A stretch of 27,375 bases of DNA, taken from Peptoniphilus sp. (GTDB taxonomy: Bacteria; Bacillota; Clostridia; Tissierellales; Peptoniphilaceae). The DNA is taken from positions 1-27,375 of the forward strand of contig JASBZH010000011.1 of NCBI GenBank assembly GCA_029983555.1. The letters run 5' to 3'. The position numbers and the translations under genes are program-made. Below are positions 15,679 to 24,424 of this stretch, piece by piece (the stretch's first letter is position 1; every line of letters begins with the position of its first letter). The notes beneath the pieces are model-generated. The model did no database searches. It saw nothing but the letters and a program-made list of their open reading frames with translations, and was not told the origin of the DNA.

Positions 15679-16767
15679 TTATTTAGTTTCTTTTTTATTG
15701 TTTTCTGTATTTTTTTGTTCGCTTGCTTGTTTATCCTTAGCTTGATTATTTTTAGCGTCATTTGACTTTTCTTGTTCTGCTGCCTTTGGCTTTTCAAGAA
15801 CTCCATAGTTTTTAAATTCTTCTGGAAGTTTTACTTCATCCTTTGTGTCAGCATAAACTTTAATTTTTGCTTTCTTTTGTAAATCTTTGATGTAGTCGCC
15901 AAATTTTTCTTGTTGAACTTTTTGTTCAATTTGAGGTTTTACATCTTTAAAATCAAGTTGTTTTTTATCTTCAAGCTTAATTACATGGTAACCGTAATTA
16001 GTTTGGATAGGTTCAGATATTTCTCCAACTTTTAATTTTGCAATAGCTTTGTCAAATTCTGGAACCATTTGTCCGCTTGTAAATTCACCAAGTTCACCGC
16101 CGTTATCTTTAGTGCCTGGGTCCATTGATTTTTCTTTTGCAACTTTAGCAAAATCTGCACCTTTTTTAATATCTTTTCTAATTAGATTTGCTTCTTTTAA
16201 GTCAGATACTAAAATGTGAGATGCTTTAGCCTTGAAGAAAGAATCTTTGTTGCTTTCGTAATATTTTTTAAGCTCATCTTCAGTTGGCTTTAACTCTTCT
16301 AATTTCTTTTGAGTATATTCGCTAGTTAACTTTTGCTTTTTAATATTTTCCTTTAAGAAATCTTCAGGTAAATTGTTTTGTTTTAAAAGTGCTTGGAAAG
16401 ATTCTTCTCCACCAAGTTGCTCTTTCATTGCATTTATCTCTTTATCTGCATCTGCATCAGTAACTTCGATACCCATCTTTTCTGCATCTTGCTTTATCAT
16501 TTCTGTTTCAGTAAGGTCTTGGATAGCTTGTTCTCTAAGTAACTCATCTGTAGTTTTTCCAGAATTTGGTTCAGTTTGATCCAAAACTTCAGCTCCGTAT
16601 TGTGATGCAAATTGATTTGCACGAGCTGCATATGATTTATAATAATCTTCCATAGGAATTTCTACTCCACCAACTTCTGCTGCAACTCCTTCTTTTTTAC
16701 CACATCCTGCTAGTGATAAAGCTAGAACAGCTGCCAAAGATACTGCTGATAATCTTTTTAAAAACAT
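15679..16767 (-). CDS. prsA: Foldase lipoprotein, parvulin-type peptidyl-prolyl isomerase (PrsA-like)
   Basis: A 362-residue exported lipoprotein. The signal peptide MFLKRLSAVSLAAVLALSLA ends in a lipobox LAGC with lipidated C22. A SurA-N-like helical region with a possible chaperone role follows, then a parvulin domain at roughly residues 180-275 (KASHILVSDLKEA at its start, GELGEFTSGQMVPEFD, NYGYHVIKLED at its end). The last 40 residues are low-complexity K/N/Q/E. It assists folding of secreted proteins outside the membrane. It is the last gene of the glmU-prs-pth-mfd run, 47 bp after mfd; a TATAAT in that gap (16806-16801) may give it an extra promoter. AGGAGAG precedes the ATG. Confidence 0.93.
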   Translation of the reverse strand: MFLKRLSAVSLAAVLALSLAGCGKKEGVAAEVGGVEIPMEDYYKSYAARANQFASQYGAEVLDQTEPNSGKTTDELLREQAIQDLTETEMIKQDAEKMGIEVTDADADKEINAMKEQLGGEESFQALLKQNNLPEDFLKENIKKQKLTSEYTQKKLEELKPTEDELKKYYESNKDSFFKAKASHILVSDLKEANLIRKDIKKGADFAKVAKEKSMDPGTKDNGGELGEFTSGQMVPEFDKAIAKLKVGEISEPIQTNYGYHVIKLEDKKQLDFKDVKPQIEQKVQQEKFGDYIKDLQKKAKIKVYADTKDEVKLPEEFKNYGVLEKPKAAEQEKSNDAKNNQAKDKQASEQKNTENNKKETK

Positions 16768-16814
16768 AACTCTCTCCTTCTCTTTTTAATTCATTTATCT
16801 ATTATACACTATAT

Positions 16815-19800
16815 TCAGGATACTTTTGTGTCCTTTTTGTGTAATTTTACAATAGCTATTAACTTTTTGAGTTCTTCAATTGGATATTTTAAATTTTTCA
16901 CTTTGATTATATTAGTTTCTCCAAGAGAATACTCAATGTCTTTAAACTCGTTATTTAGTTCCATTACAGTTTCAATTGAAATTTCACCTGGAATTTTTAT
17001 TTCGTAAACTTTATTTTTTTCTATGATTGATTCAATCTTAGCATCCTCTGCCTTTGATTTTAAAAGAGCAACGTCCATCAAGTTTGTAACTTCAACAGGC
17101 AAATCTGAAAATCTATCTATAAGTTCGTCAATTAAATCTGAGTAACTTTCTTCTGTATCTATTACAGAAATCTTTTTATAAATTTCAAGTCTCTGTTTAT
17201 CATCTTCTATATAAGCTTTTGGAATAAATGAATCTATCTTTAGATCTATTAGAGAATTAAATTCTTCCCTAGGTTCAATTCCCTTTAATTTTGAAATTGC
17301 ATCCTTTAGATATTTCATGTAGAGGTCGTATCCAATCTGCTCTATGTGACCAGACTGTCTTGAACCCAAAATTGAACCAGAACCTCTAATTTCAAGATCT
17401 CGCATCGCAATTTTGTGTCCAGAACCAAATTCTGTAAATTCTTTTATTGCAGTGAGCCTCTTCTCTGCAACTTCTGAAATCGAAGTTCCCTTTTCGTAAG
17501 TGAAATACGCATAGGCAATTCGAGATGACCTTCCAATTCTTCCCCTAAGCTGATACAGTTGTGAAAGTCCGAGCCTATTTGCATCTGTAATTATCATTGT
17601 ATTTGCGTTTGGCACGTCCATTCCTGTTTCTATAATTGTAGAGCAAACTAAGACGTCAATCTCTCCATTTACAAAATCAATCATAGTGTCTTCCAAAAGT
17701 TTTTCGCTCATTTGTCCATTTGCCATTGAAAAAGTAGCTTCTGGAACTAGATTTCTAAGTTCACCGATTTTATTTTCCATATTGGAAACTTTGTTGTAGA
17801 CGTAGTAGACTTGTCCACCTCTATCTATTTCGCGAAGTATCGCCTCACGAACGAGAAGGTCGTTATATTCCATTACATAAGTTTCAACTGGAAATCTCTC
17901 ATCAGGTGGCTCGTCAATTACAGACATGTCGCGAATTCCAATCATGGACATTTGAAGAGTTCTTGGAATTGGCGTCGCTGTAAGAGTTAAGGTGTCGATA
18001 TTTTCTTTTAACATCTTAAGCTTTTCTTTGTGTCGAACTCCAAATCTCTGCTCCTCGTCTATTATAAGTAAACCCAAATCCTTAAATTTAATGTCTTTTG
18101 AAAGAAGTCTATGCGTTCCGACGATTATATCTATAGTTCCATTTTTTAACCCTTCAATGTCTTCCTTCTGTTCTTTTTTAGATCTAAATCTGGATAGAAG
18201 TCCGACTCCAACTGGAAAGTTTTTAAATCTATCGACCATTGTGTTGTAATGTTGTTGTGCAAGTATTGTAGTTGGAACTAAAAATGCAACTTGCTTTCCG
18301 TCTAAAACTGCTTTAAAAGCTGCACGAAGGGCGACTTCTGTCTTTCCATAGCCAACATCTGCACATAGGAGTCTATCCATTGGACTTTTTCTTTCCATGT
18401 CGTTTTTTATTTCTTCTGTGCTTTCAAGCTGTCCGTCTGTTTCTTCATAGATGAAGGCATCTTCAAATTCTCTTTGGTATTCATTGTCATGGCTAAAAGC
18501 AAATCCTGGAGTTGACTGTCTCTTTGCGTAAAGTTCAATCAATTCATCTGCCATGTCATCAATTGATTTTTTGGCCTTTGACTTTTTCTTCTTCCACTCA
18601 ATCGAATTTAACTTATTAACTTTAGGAGGTCTATCTCCGTCGTGAACATATTTATAGATTGAATCCAAATTTTCGATTGGCAAAAATAATCTGTCGTCGC
18701 CTGAATATTCTATGACAATGTAGTCCCTTTGAATATTTTGAACAGTAAGTCTTTGTGTTCCCACATACTTTCCAATTCCGTGCTCTTCGTGAACTACATA
18801 ATCTCCAACTCTTAAATCTTCAAAATTTAATTTCTTGTGATTTTTACTTCTCTTCTTTTTCTTTTTGGCATAAGTTCCGTAAACTTCAGAATAGTTTATA
18901 AAGACAGTTTTTGAGTCAGAAAATTCCACTCCATTTGAAAGTGAGCCTTCAGTTACAACTAAATTTATATTTTTCTTGTCGTTATCAACTTTTTTTGCCA
19001 AAAATGGCGAATATCCAATTTCAATTAGATGCTCAAATAGTCTCTTCGTCCTCTTTTTAGTAGAACCCAAAAGTACTACTTTGTAATCATTTTTGATGTA
19101 GTAGTCTAAATCTTCTTTAAATAATTTTATCTTAGCTCCATATGAAGTTACGGATTTTAATTTTAAATTAATAATATCTTCAGGCCTAAAATCGCGAGGC
19201 GGCTTAACAATACTATTAAATGTGACAACTTTTTGCGATTTCAACTTTGAAATTATGTCATTGTGATTATAAACTACATTTTCGTGAGCTTTTGTAACTT
19301 CGCCATGAGCTATCAAATTGGAAATCTTGTCGTTATTTTGAAGATTAATTTCCTCTTGCCTTTCGATAATTCTATTTGGCTCGCCTATAAAAAACACAAA
19401 GTCTTCCATGTAATCTAGTAAAGACGAAACTTTATCTTCATCAACATAAGGAAGTATTAAGTCGGTGTTATTTACATTCTCTTTTAGCTCTAATTTATCT
19501 ATATATTTTCCAAATTTCTCGCTTAGTATGTCTCTTTCTTTGCCCTTTAGTTTAGATTTTGACAAATCTTTTTTAATATTTTGGGCAACTTCGTCCTTTT
19601 CTTTATCGCTGAGTATGAGGTCAATTATTGGGAAAATTTCTATCTCATCTAGAACTTCAATAGACCTTTGAGTTTCAATATCAAAGCTCCTAATTGAGTC
19701 GACTTCATCGTCAAATAGCTCAATCCTATAGTTCTCGTCGCTAGTTGAAATATCTACTATAGCACCTTTTATTGAAAATTGTCCGACTCCTTCAACATAT

Positions 19801-20285
19801 GGATACCTTTCGTAACCCATTTCAACTAATTTTTGAGACAGCTTATCTAAATCAATTGTCGAGTCCCTCTCGATTTTTACTCTGCTATTTAAAAATATTT
19901 CCTTATTCGAAATTTTAGTCGTAAGCGCATCTAGGGTAGTAACTACAATATTGGCTTTATTTTGTCCTATGGCAGTTACTGCCTCAAGTCTCTTTTTCAT
20001 ATTGTCCTTAGATTTTGAATCTCGATCGTACAAGAACAAATCTTTTTCAGAATACAAAACGCTCCCAAGCTCAGATATATTTTGCATATCTTCATAGAAC
20101 TTGCGAGCCGAAACTCTATTTTGAGCAATTATACAGACTTTTTTCTCATAGGCCATCGCCATAGCATAAAGCGAAATGGCAGGTCCTTCTGAACCAAATA
20201 CTCCAATATTGTCGTTATGATTTAGAGACGAATTTAAATTTTTATATGATATTAAATTGTCGACAATTTTAGATAGATAACTCAC
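16815..20285 (-). CDS. mfd: Transcription-repair coupling factor Mfd
   Basis: A 1156-residue DNA translocase that removes stalled RNA polymerase and recruits UvrA. In order: an N-terminal UvrB-like module (residues 1 to about 330), a CarD/RID-type RNA-polymerase-interaction domain near 490 (LRVGDYVVHEEHGIGKYVG), the helicase motor with Walker A DVGYGKTEVALRAAF near 643 and DEEQ box LLIIDEEQRFGV near 742, the TRG region RGRIGRSSRIAYAYF, and the C-terminal D7 domain from about 1000. The start is GTG at 20285 with AAGGTGA seven bases upstream, partly inside the pth stop region. Length is typical. Confidence 0.97.
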   Translation of the reverse strand: MSYLSKIVDNLISYKNLNSSLNHNDNIGVFGSEGPAISLYAMAMAYEKKVCIIAQNRVSARKFYEDMQNISELGSVLYSEKDLFLYDRDSKSKDNMKKRLEAVTAIGQNKANIVVTTLDALTTKISNKEIFLNSRVKIERDSTIDLDKLSQKLVEMGYERYPYVEGVGQFSIKGAIVDISTSDENYRIELFDDEVDSIRSFDIETQRSIEVLDEIEIFPIIDLILSDKEKDEVAQNIKKDLSKSKLKGKERDILSEKFGKYIDKLELKENVNNTDLILPYVDEDKVSSLLDYMEDFVFFIGEPNRIIERQEEINLQNNDKISNLIAHGEVTKAHENVVYNHNDIISKLKSQKVVTFNSIVKPPRDFRPEDIINLKLKSVTSYGAKIKLFKEDLDYYIKNDYKVVLLGSTKKRTKRLFEHLIEIGYSPFLAKKVDNDKKNINLVVTEGSLSNGVEFSDSKTVFINYSEVYGTYAKKKKKRSKNHKKLNFEDLRVGDYVVHEEHGIGKYVGTQRLTVQNIQRDYIVIEYSGDDRLFLPIENLDSIYKYVHDGDRPPKVNKLNSIEWKKKKSKAKKSIDDMADELIELYAKRQSTPGFAFSHDNEYQREFEDAFIYEETDGQLESTEEIKNDMERKSPMDRLLCADVGYGKTEVALRAAFKAVLDGKQVAFLVPTTILAQQHYNTMVDRFKNFPVGVGLLSRFRSKKEQKEDIEGLKNGTIDIIVGTHRLLSKDIKFKDLGLLIIDEEQRFGVRHKEKLKMLKENIDTLTLTATPIPRTLQMSMIGIRDMSVIDEPPDERFPVETYVMEYNDLLVREAILREIDRGGQVYYVYNKVSNMENKIGELRNLVPEATFSMANGQMSEKLLEDTMIDFVNGEIDVLVCSTIIETGMDVPNANTMIITDANRLGLSQLYQLRGRIGRSSRIAYAYFTYEKGTSISEVAEKRLTAIKEFTEFGSGHKIAMRDLEIRGSGSILGSRQSGHIEQIGYDLYMKYLKDAISKLKGIEPREEFNSLIDLKIDSFIPKAYIEDDKQRLEIYKKISVIDTEESYSDLIDELIDRFSDLPVEVTNLMDVALLKSKAEDAKIESIIEKNKVYEIKIPGEISIETVMELNNEFKDIEYSLGETNIIKVKNLKYPIEELKKLIAIVKLHKKDTKVS

Positions 20286-20295
20286 ACTCTCACCT

Positions 20296-20865
20296 TCAAT
20301 AAATATTGTTGTTGTAATTATTCATCGCTTTATCTATGCCACTTGTTACAGATTCAATTACTGCATCGGCACAGGCCTCGATTGCTCCTTCAATATGTTT
20401 TTTATCTTTTGCCGGAAAATTAGACAACACAAAAGAAGCCAGATCTTCATTTGGATGCTTTTTACCAACTCCAACTTTAAACCTAGCAAAATCCTTGGAT
20501 CCTGTTAAATTCACAATTGACTTTAGTCCATTGTGAGTGCCTGCAGATCCATTCTTCTTTATTTTAATTTGTGCAAATTCAATGTCGATGTCATCCGCAA
20601 TTACATACAAATTTTCTGGTTTTAATTTATAAAAATTTAAAATTTCAACTATTGATTCTCCAGAATTATTCATAAAAGTTTGAGGCTTTAGGAGAATTAC
20701 CTTTTCTTCGGCAATTCTTCCTTCTCCCAAAAGCCCCTTAAATTTTATTTTATTTACTTTAATATTTAATTTTTCTGCAAGTGTATCAATAGTCATAAAG
20801 CCAACATTGTGCCTTGTGGCTTCATATTTTTTGCCTGGATTTCCAAGCCCAACTATTATATACAA
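20296..20865 (-). CDS. pth: Peptidyl-tRNA hydrolase
   Basis: A 189-residue enzyme that frees tRNA from prematurely released peptidyl-tRNA. MYIIVGLGNPGKKYEATRHN carries N9 and the catalytic H19. The PQTFMNNSG loop and the IADDIDIEFAQ segment with the catalytic-site Asp (about 91-92) follow, then GSAGTHNGLKSI. The start is a TTG at 20865, supported by AAGGTGAT with a seven-base spacing from AAGG and by the product beginning at the first conserved strand; there is no ATG alternative. The gene lies nine bases after prs and ten before mfd. Confidence 0.96.
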   Translation of the reverse strand: MYIIVGLGNPGKKYEATRHNVGFMTIDTLAEKLNIKVNKIKFKGLLGEGRIAEEKVILLKPQTFMNNSGESIVEILNFYKLKPENLYVIADDIDIEFAQIKIKKNGSAGTHNGLKSIVNLTGSKDFARFKVGVGKKHPNEDLASFVLSNFPAKDKKHIEGAIEACADAVIESVTSGIDKAMNNYNNNIY

Positions 20866-20874
20866 TTGATCACC

Positions 20875-21825
20875 TTATTCAAACATTTCACTAACTGATG
20901 TTGATGTGTTGATTCTTCTTATTGCTGATGCAAATACAGGTGCAACTGAAACTATGTCGATCTTGTCAATTTTCTTTTCGTCAGTAAGTTCAATTGTATC
21001 TGTGATTACAAATTTTTCAAGTGAAGAGTTTTCTATTCTCTCAATTGCAGGTCCAGATAAAACTCCGTGAGTTGCTGCGCCATATACATATTTAGCTCCA
21101 CGCTTCTTAAGTGCGTCGGCTGCTTGTGTTATAGTTCCAGCAGTATCTGCAATGTCATCTACTAAGATTACAGATTTGCCATCTACATCCCCAATAATAT
21201 TCATAACTTCACTTACATTTGCCTTTGGACGACGCTTTTCAATAATTGCAATTGGAAGATTTAGCTCATTTGCAAATTTTCTTGTTCTAGTAACTCCTCC
21301 AAGATCTGGAGAAACAACAACGAAGTCATCTTCTTTTACAATATCTTTAAAGTATCTTGCCAAGTATGGAATTGCAGTCAAGTGGTCAACTGGAATGTCA
21401 AAATAACCTTGAATTTGTCCAGCGTGAAGGTCCATTGCAACAACCCTATCTGCTCCAGCTTTTGTCAAAAGATCTGCAACAAGTTTTGATGTGATTGGTT
21501 CTCTTGCCTTAGTCTTTCTGTCTTGTCTTGCATATCCGTAATAAGGGATAACTGCATTAATTCTTCCAGCTGATGCTCTCTTTAAGGCGTCGATTAAAAT
21601 CAAAAGTTCCATCAAATTGTCATTAACCGGTGATGAAGTGGATTGGATTATGAAACAATCTTTTCCCCTTACAGAAATTCCAATATCTATAGAAATTTCG
21701 CCATCTGAAAAAGTTGAAACACTGCACGCTCCCTTTTCAATTCCAAGTTCCTTTACAATTTTATCAACTAAACTAATATTAGAATTTCCTGTAAATACAA
21801 CTATATCTCCATTAACAGTACTCAT
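20875..21825 (-). CDS. prs: Ribose-phosphate pyrophosphokinase
   Basis: A 316-residue PRPP synthetase, making 5-phosphoribosyl-1-diphosphate from ribose 5-phosphate and ATP for nucleotide, histidine and tryptophan synthesis. Motifs in order: FSDGEISIDIGISVRGKD, YYGYARQDRK (ATP/flexible-loop region), MDLHAGQIQGYFDIPVDHL (metal/ATP), and the PRPP-binding loop VDDIADTAGT near residue 220. The ATG has AGGAGG upstream, overlapping the TAG stop of glmU. The glmU-prs-pth-mfd order is conserved in Firmicutes. Confidence 0.97.
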   Translation of the reverse strand: MSTVNGDIVVFTGNSNISLVDKIVKELGIEKGACSVSTFSDGEISIDIGISVRGKDCFIIQSTSSPVNDNLMELLILIDALKRASAGRINAVIPYYGYARQDRKTKAREPITSKLVADLLTKAGADRVVAMDLHAGQIQGYFDIPVDHLTAIPYLARYFKDIVKEDDFVVVSPDLGGVTRTRKFANELNLPIAIIEKRRPKANVSEVMNIIGDVDGKSVILVDDIADTAGTITQAADALKKRGAKYVYGAATHGVLSGPAIERIENSSLEKFVITDTIELTDEKKIDKIDIVSVAPVFASAIRRINTSTSVSEMFE

Positions 21826-21834
21826 TTTATCCTC

Positions 21835-23214
21835 CTATTTCATAAATCCTTTTCGAAGTACCCAACCATCAATATTTTTTTGTTCAGCTCTTTCAAGGGA
21901 AAGCTGTCCCTTTAAAACTTTTTTAGTAATAGTAGATCCCGCAGCAATATATCCGTAATCTTCTACCTCAAGAGGCGCCACTATATTAGAATTTGATCCA
22001 ATAAAAGCGTGGTCTCCAACCTTGGATCTAAACTTGTCGCGTCCATCATAGTTTACAAATATAGCTCCGCATCCAATATTTACATCTCTTCCTATATCGG
22101 CATCGCCAATATAAGCGAGGTGACTCATCTTTGAGCCGTCTCCAACGTTTGAATTTTTAATTTCAACGAAGTTTCCAACTTTACAATTCTTTCCAACGTG
22201 AGAATTTGGTCTAAGGTGAGCATAAGGACCTACCTTTGTACCTTGCCCAATTGTCGAATCTTCAATTTCAGAAGACTTTATTGTGACATCTTTATCTATA
22301 GTAGAATTATAAATCTTTGAATCGTATATTACACATCCAGTCTTAATCTCAGACTTTTTATCTATATAAGTGTTTGGATAAATTGTAACATCCTCTTCTA
22401 TCTTCGCGCCGAGTTCAATATAAGTAGAACTTGAATCAATTAGAGTGACTCCATCAATCATATACTTCTTATTTATCTTCTGTCTTAAAATTTCTGAAGC
22501 ATTTGAGAGTTCATATCTTGAATTTACTCCAAAAATTTCATGAGCATCTTTTATCTTAAAAGATCCAACTTTTTCTCCTGCACGAACTAACACTTCCAAA
22601 GCATCTGTAAGATACATCTCTCCAGCTGCATTGTCAGTGTTAAGATTTTTAATTGCATACTTAAGGGCACTTCCTCTAAATACGAATATGCCTGAATTAA
22701 TTTCGCGGATTAATTTTTCCTTTTCGTTTGCATCTTTTTCTTCGACAATCGCTTTTATATTTGCATCTCCATCGCGCACAATTCTTCCATAATTAGTAGG
22801 ATCTGGAATATCTGCAGTGAGAACTGTCATTGCATTGCCCCTGCATTCGTGAAATTTTAGAAAACAATCTATTGTAGAATTAGAAATAAGTGGTGTGTCG
22901 CCATTTAAAATAATAACTGTGTCATCATCTTCTATTTCACTTACTGCACTTGAAACTGCAAATCCCGTTCCATAAGGGTAATTATCACCCATCGGTTGTT
23001 CGATAAAATTCACATCAGATTCTTCTTTAAATTTTTCTTTGACCTTTTTTTTATTGTGTCCAACAACTACGAGATTTTTTTCAATAGCTGCATTTTTACA
23101 AGCATTAAGGACATAAAAAAGCATAGGTCTTCCCAAAATTTCATGAAGGACCTTTGGAACTTTTGATTTCATTCTAGTTCCCTCTCCTGCCGCCAGGATA
23201 ATCGAAACTTTCAT
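21835..23214 (-). CDS. glmU: Bifunctional GlmU (GlcNAc-1-P uridyltransferase / GlcN-1-P acetyltransferase)
   Basis: A 459-residue enzyme making UDP-GlcNAc for the cell wall. The N-terminal nucleotidyltransferase has LAAGEGTRMKSKVPKVLHEI and LNGDTPLI. The C-terminal left-handed beta helix (from about 255) has repeated hexapeptides and ends with the acetyltransferase site region NVGDGSKMSHLAYIGDADIG and NYDGRDKFRS. The ATG at 23214 is preceded by AGAGGTG at a six-base spacing. A longer frame opening at 23274 is rejected because it starts inside the promoter -35 box. First gene of its operon. Confidence 0.96.
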   Translation of the reverse strand: MKVSIILAAGEGTRMKSKVPKVLHEILGRPMLFYVLNACKNAAIEKNLVVVGHNKKKVKEKFKEESDVNFIEQPMGDNYPYGTGFAVSSAVSEIEDDDTVIILNGDTPLISNSTIDCFLKFHECRGNAMTVLTADIPDPTNYGRIVRDGDANIKAIVEEKDANEKEKLIREINSGIFVFRGSALKYAIKNLNTDNAAGEMYLTDALEVLVRAGEKVGSFKIKDAHEIFGVNSRYELSNASEILRQKINKKYMIDGVTLIDSSSTYIELGAKIEEDVTIYPNTYIDKKSEIKTGCVIYDSKIYNSTIDKDVTIKSSEIEDSTIGQGTKVGPYAHLRPNSHVGKNCKVGNFVEIKNSNVGDGSKMSHLAYIGDADIGRDVNIGCGAIFVNYDGRDKFRSKVGDHAFIGSNSNIVAPLEVEDYGYIAAGSTITKKVLKGQLSLERAEQKNIDGWVLRKGFMK

Positions 23215-23244
23215 ACAACACCTCTTCATTATTTTGCTTATTCT

Positions 23245-23274
23245 ATTATAACGAAGAAAGGCGACTTTGTACAA
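23245..23274 (-). promoter_or_regulatory. Promoter of glmU operon
   Basis: On the minus strand TTGTAC (23274-23269), 18-bp spacer, TATAAT (23250-23245), about 30 bases before the glmU start. It is back to back with the cysK promoter, with 34 bp between the two -35 boxes. Confidence 0.7.
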
Positions 23275-23308
23275 GTTATTATGAAAATTAATTTACTTAA
23301 TATTAAAC

Positions 23309-23337
23309 TTGACAAAATAAATAAACAATACTATACT
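23309..23337 (+). promoter_or_regulatory. Promoter of the cysK-cysE-nfo operon
   Basis: TTGACA at 23309-23314, exactly 17 bp, TATACT at 23332-23337. Transcription should begin near 23344, leaving a leader of about 195 nt before cysK that holds a leader peptide and a terminator. Confidence 0.8.
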
Positions 23338-23377
23338 TTACCAATATAAGTTATAATTTTAATTGAGGTGTATTCAA

Positions 23378-23458
23378 ATGTTTTTAGCAGAAATTAAAAA
23401 ATTTAATACTGTAACTTTCTGCTGTTGTTCTATAAATAATTTTATAGGACTTGTTTGA
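23378..23458 (+). CDS. Cysteine-rich leader peptide of the cysK operon
   Basis: A 26-codon open frame starting with ATG at 23378, preceded by GAGGTG (23365-23370) at a good spacing, and ending in TGA at 23456-23458. The product begins MFLAEIKKFNTVTFCCC and ends SINNFIGLV. Codons 15-17 are TGC TGT TGT, three cysteines in a row in a 26-residue peptide, directly upstream of cysteine-synthesis genes. It lies between a consensus promoter and an intrinsic terminator. It therefore looks like a regulatory peptide whose translation senses charged Cys-tRNA, comparable in design to the trp and his leaders of enteric bacteria. Too short to be called by usual gene finders. Confidence 0.8.
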   Translation: MFLAEIKKFNTVTFCCCSINNFIGLV

Positions 23459-23502
23459 ATGTTTAATCTTAATTTGTTTGTTTAGGACATGTGATTAATC
23501 AT
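23386..23502 (+). promoter_or_regulatory. Alternative RNA hairpins of a putative cysteine attenuator
   Basis: Visible pairings in the leader RNA are as follows. First, AGCAGAAA (23386-23393) with TTTCTGCT (23416-23423), a perfect 8 bp whose right arm covers the first Cys codon. Second, GTTCTATAA (23427-23435) with TTATAGGAC (23442-23450), 9 bp with one G-T, just after the Cys codons. Third, a candidate antiterminator, AATGTTTAATC just after the leader stop (23459-23468) with GATTAATCAT (23493-23502), 9 bp around one mismatch. The third excludes the terminator hairpin and would be covered by a ribosome sitting at the leader stop codon. Pairings were found by eye; no energies were calculated. 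Confidence 0.5.
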
Positions 23503-23515
23503 ATGTCCTTTTTTT
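23484..23515 (+). terminator. Attenuator terminator before cysK
   Basis: AGGACATGTG (23484-23493) pairs with CATATGTCCT (23500-23509), one G-T pair, loop ATTAAT, followed by seven T to 23515. It lies downstream of the cysK promoter and ends 24 bases before the cysK ATG. No complete gene precedes it on this strand, so it makes sense only as a regulated terminator. Confidence 0.85.
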
Positions 23516-23539
23516 ATTTGTAAAAAAGGAGTAGTAAAG

Positions 23540-24424
23540 ATGAAAAAAATATTAGACACTATTGGAAATTCAGAACTAGTACAATTACAACATATCGGCG
23601 ACGGAAAAATATATGTAAAAGTTGAAAAGTCAAACCCAGGTGGATCAATCAAAGATAGAGCTGCTCTATATATGATAAAGGGAGCTATAAAAGATGGTTT
23701 GCTAAAAGAAGGAATGAAGATAGTTGAACCTACAAGTGGAAACACTGGAATTGCCTTAGCATTAATTGGAAAAAGCTTGGGATACGAAGTTGAACTTGTA
23801 ATGCCAAGCTCAATGTCAATTGAAAGAAGAAACCTAATGGAAAGCTACGGTGCAAAAATTATCTTAACAGGCGAAGGCGGAATGCAAGCTGCCGTTGATA
23901 AAGCTGTTGAGCTTGCATCATCAGATGAATATTATATGCCAAATCAATTTGAAAATAAATACAATGCAATTGCTCACGAAGAAACTACTGGCCCAGAAAT
24001 TTATGAAGATTTAAAAGACATAAAGGGATTTATCGCGAGCTTTGGAACTGGTGGAACAGTGACAGGCACTGGAAGATTTTTAAAATCTAAAGATGAAAAT
24101 ATAAAAGTTTGGACAATTGAGCCAGAAGAATCTCCACTTCTAACTAAAGGAGAAGCAGGTCCACATAAAATCCAAGGAATTGGAGCAAACTTTGTTCCAA
24201 AAGTTTTAGACCAAAATGTTTTAGATAAAGTTATAACAGTTAAATCTGACGAAGCACTTGAAATGGCAAAGAGACTTTCTCGCGAAGAAGGACTTTCTGT
24301 AGGAATATCAGCTGGTGCAAATGTAGCTGGTGCATTAAAAATGCTTGAAGAAGTAGATGGAAATATCGTGACAGTTGCGCCAGACACTGCCGAAAGGTAT
24401 ATGTCCACAGAACTATTCAAATGA
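23540..24424 (+). CDS. cysK: Cysteine synthase A (O-acetylserine sulfhydrylase)
   Basis: A 294-residue PLP enzyme making L-cysteine from O-acetylserine and sulfide. The PLP lysine is K38 in NPGGSIKDRAA; the substrate loop PTSGNTG is at 64-70; the phosphate loop GTGGT is at 169-173; and GLSVGISAGAN near 255 carries the serine that meets the pyridine nitrogen. AAGGAG lies eight bases before the ATG. It overlaps cysE by four bases (ATGA), giving a two-step serine-to-cysteine unit. Cytoplasmic. Slightly shorter than the usual 300-310 residues. Expression is predicted to depend on the leader peptide and terminator just upstream. Confidence 0.97.
   Translation: MKKILDTIGNSELVQLQHIGDGKIYVKVEKSNPGGSIKDRAALYMIKGAIKDGLLKEGMKIVEPTSGNTGIALALIGKSLGYEVELVMPSSMSIERRNLMESYGAKIILTGEGGMQAAVDKAVELASSDEYYMPNQFENKYNAIAHEETTGPEIYEDLKDIKGFIASFGTGGTVTGTGRFLKSKDENIKVWTIEPEESPLLTKGEAGPHKIQGIGANFVPKVLDQNVLDKVITVKSDEALEMAKRLSREEGLSVGISAGANVAGALKMLEEVDGNIVTVAPDTAERYMSTELFK

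Noticed and set aside
15606..15806. 66-codon lysine-rich frame on the minus strand
   Set aside because: It is an out-of-frame reading of the prsA 3' end and crosses its terminator.
23215..23274. N-terminal extension of GlmU
   Set aside because: It would start inside the -35 box of the promoter and has no ribosome site; the ATG at 23214 has AGAGGTG and gives the standard N-terminus.
23338..23539. T-box or SAM riboswitch upstream of cysK
   Set aside because: No T-box consensus (no GGTGG-ACCGCG type segment) and no SAM-box core; the leader is only about 195 nt and contains a translatable Cys-rich frame instead.
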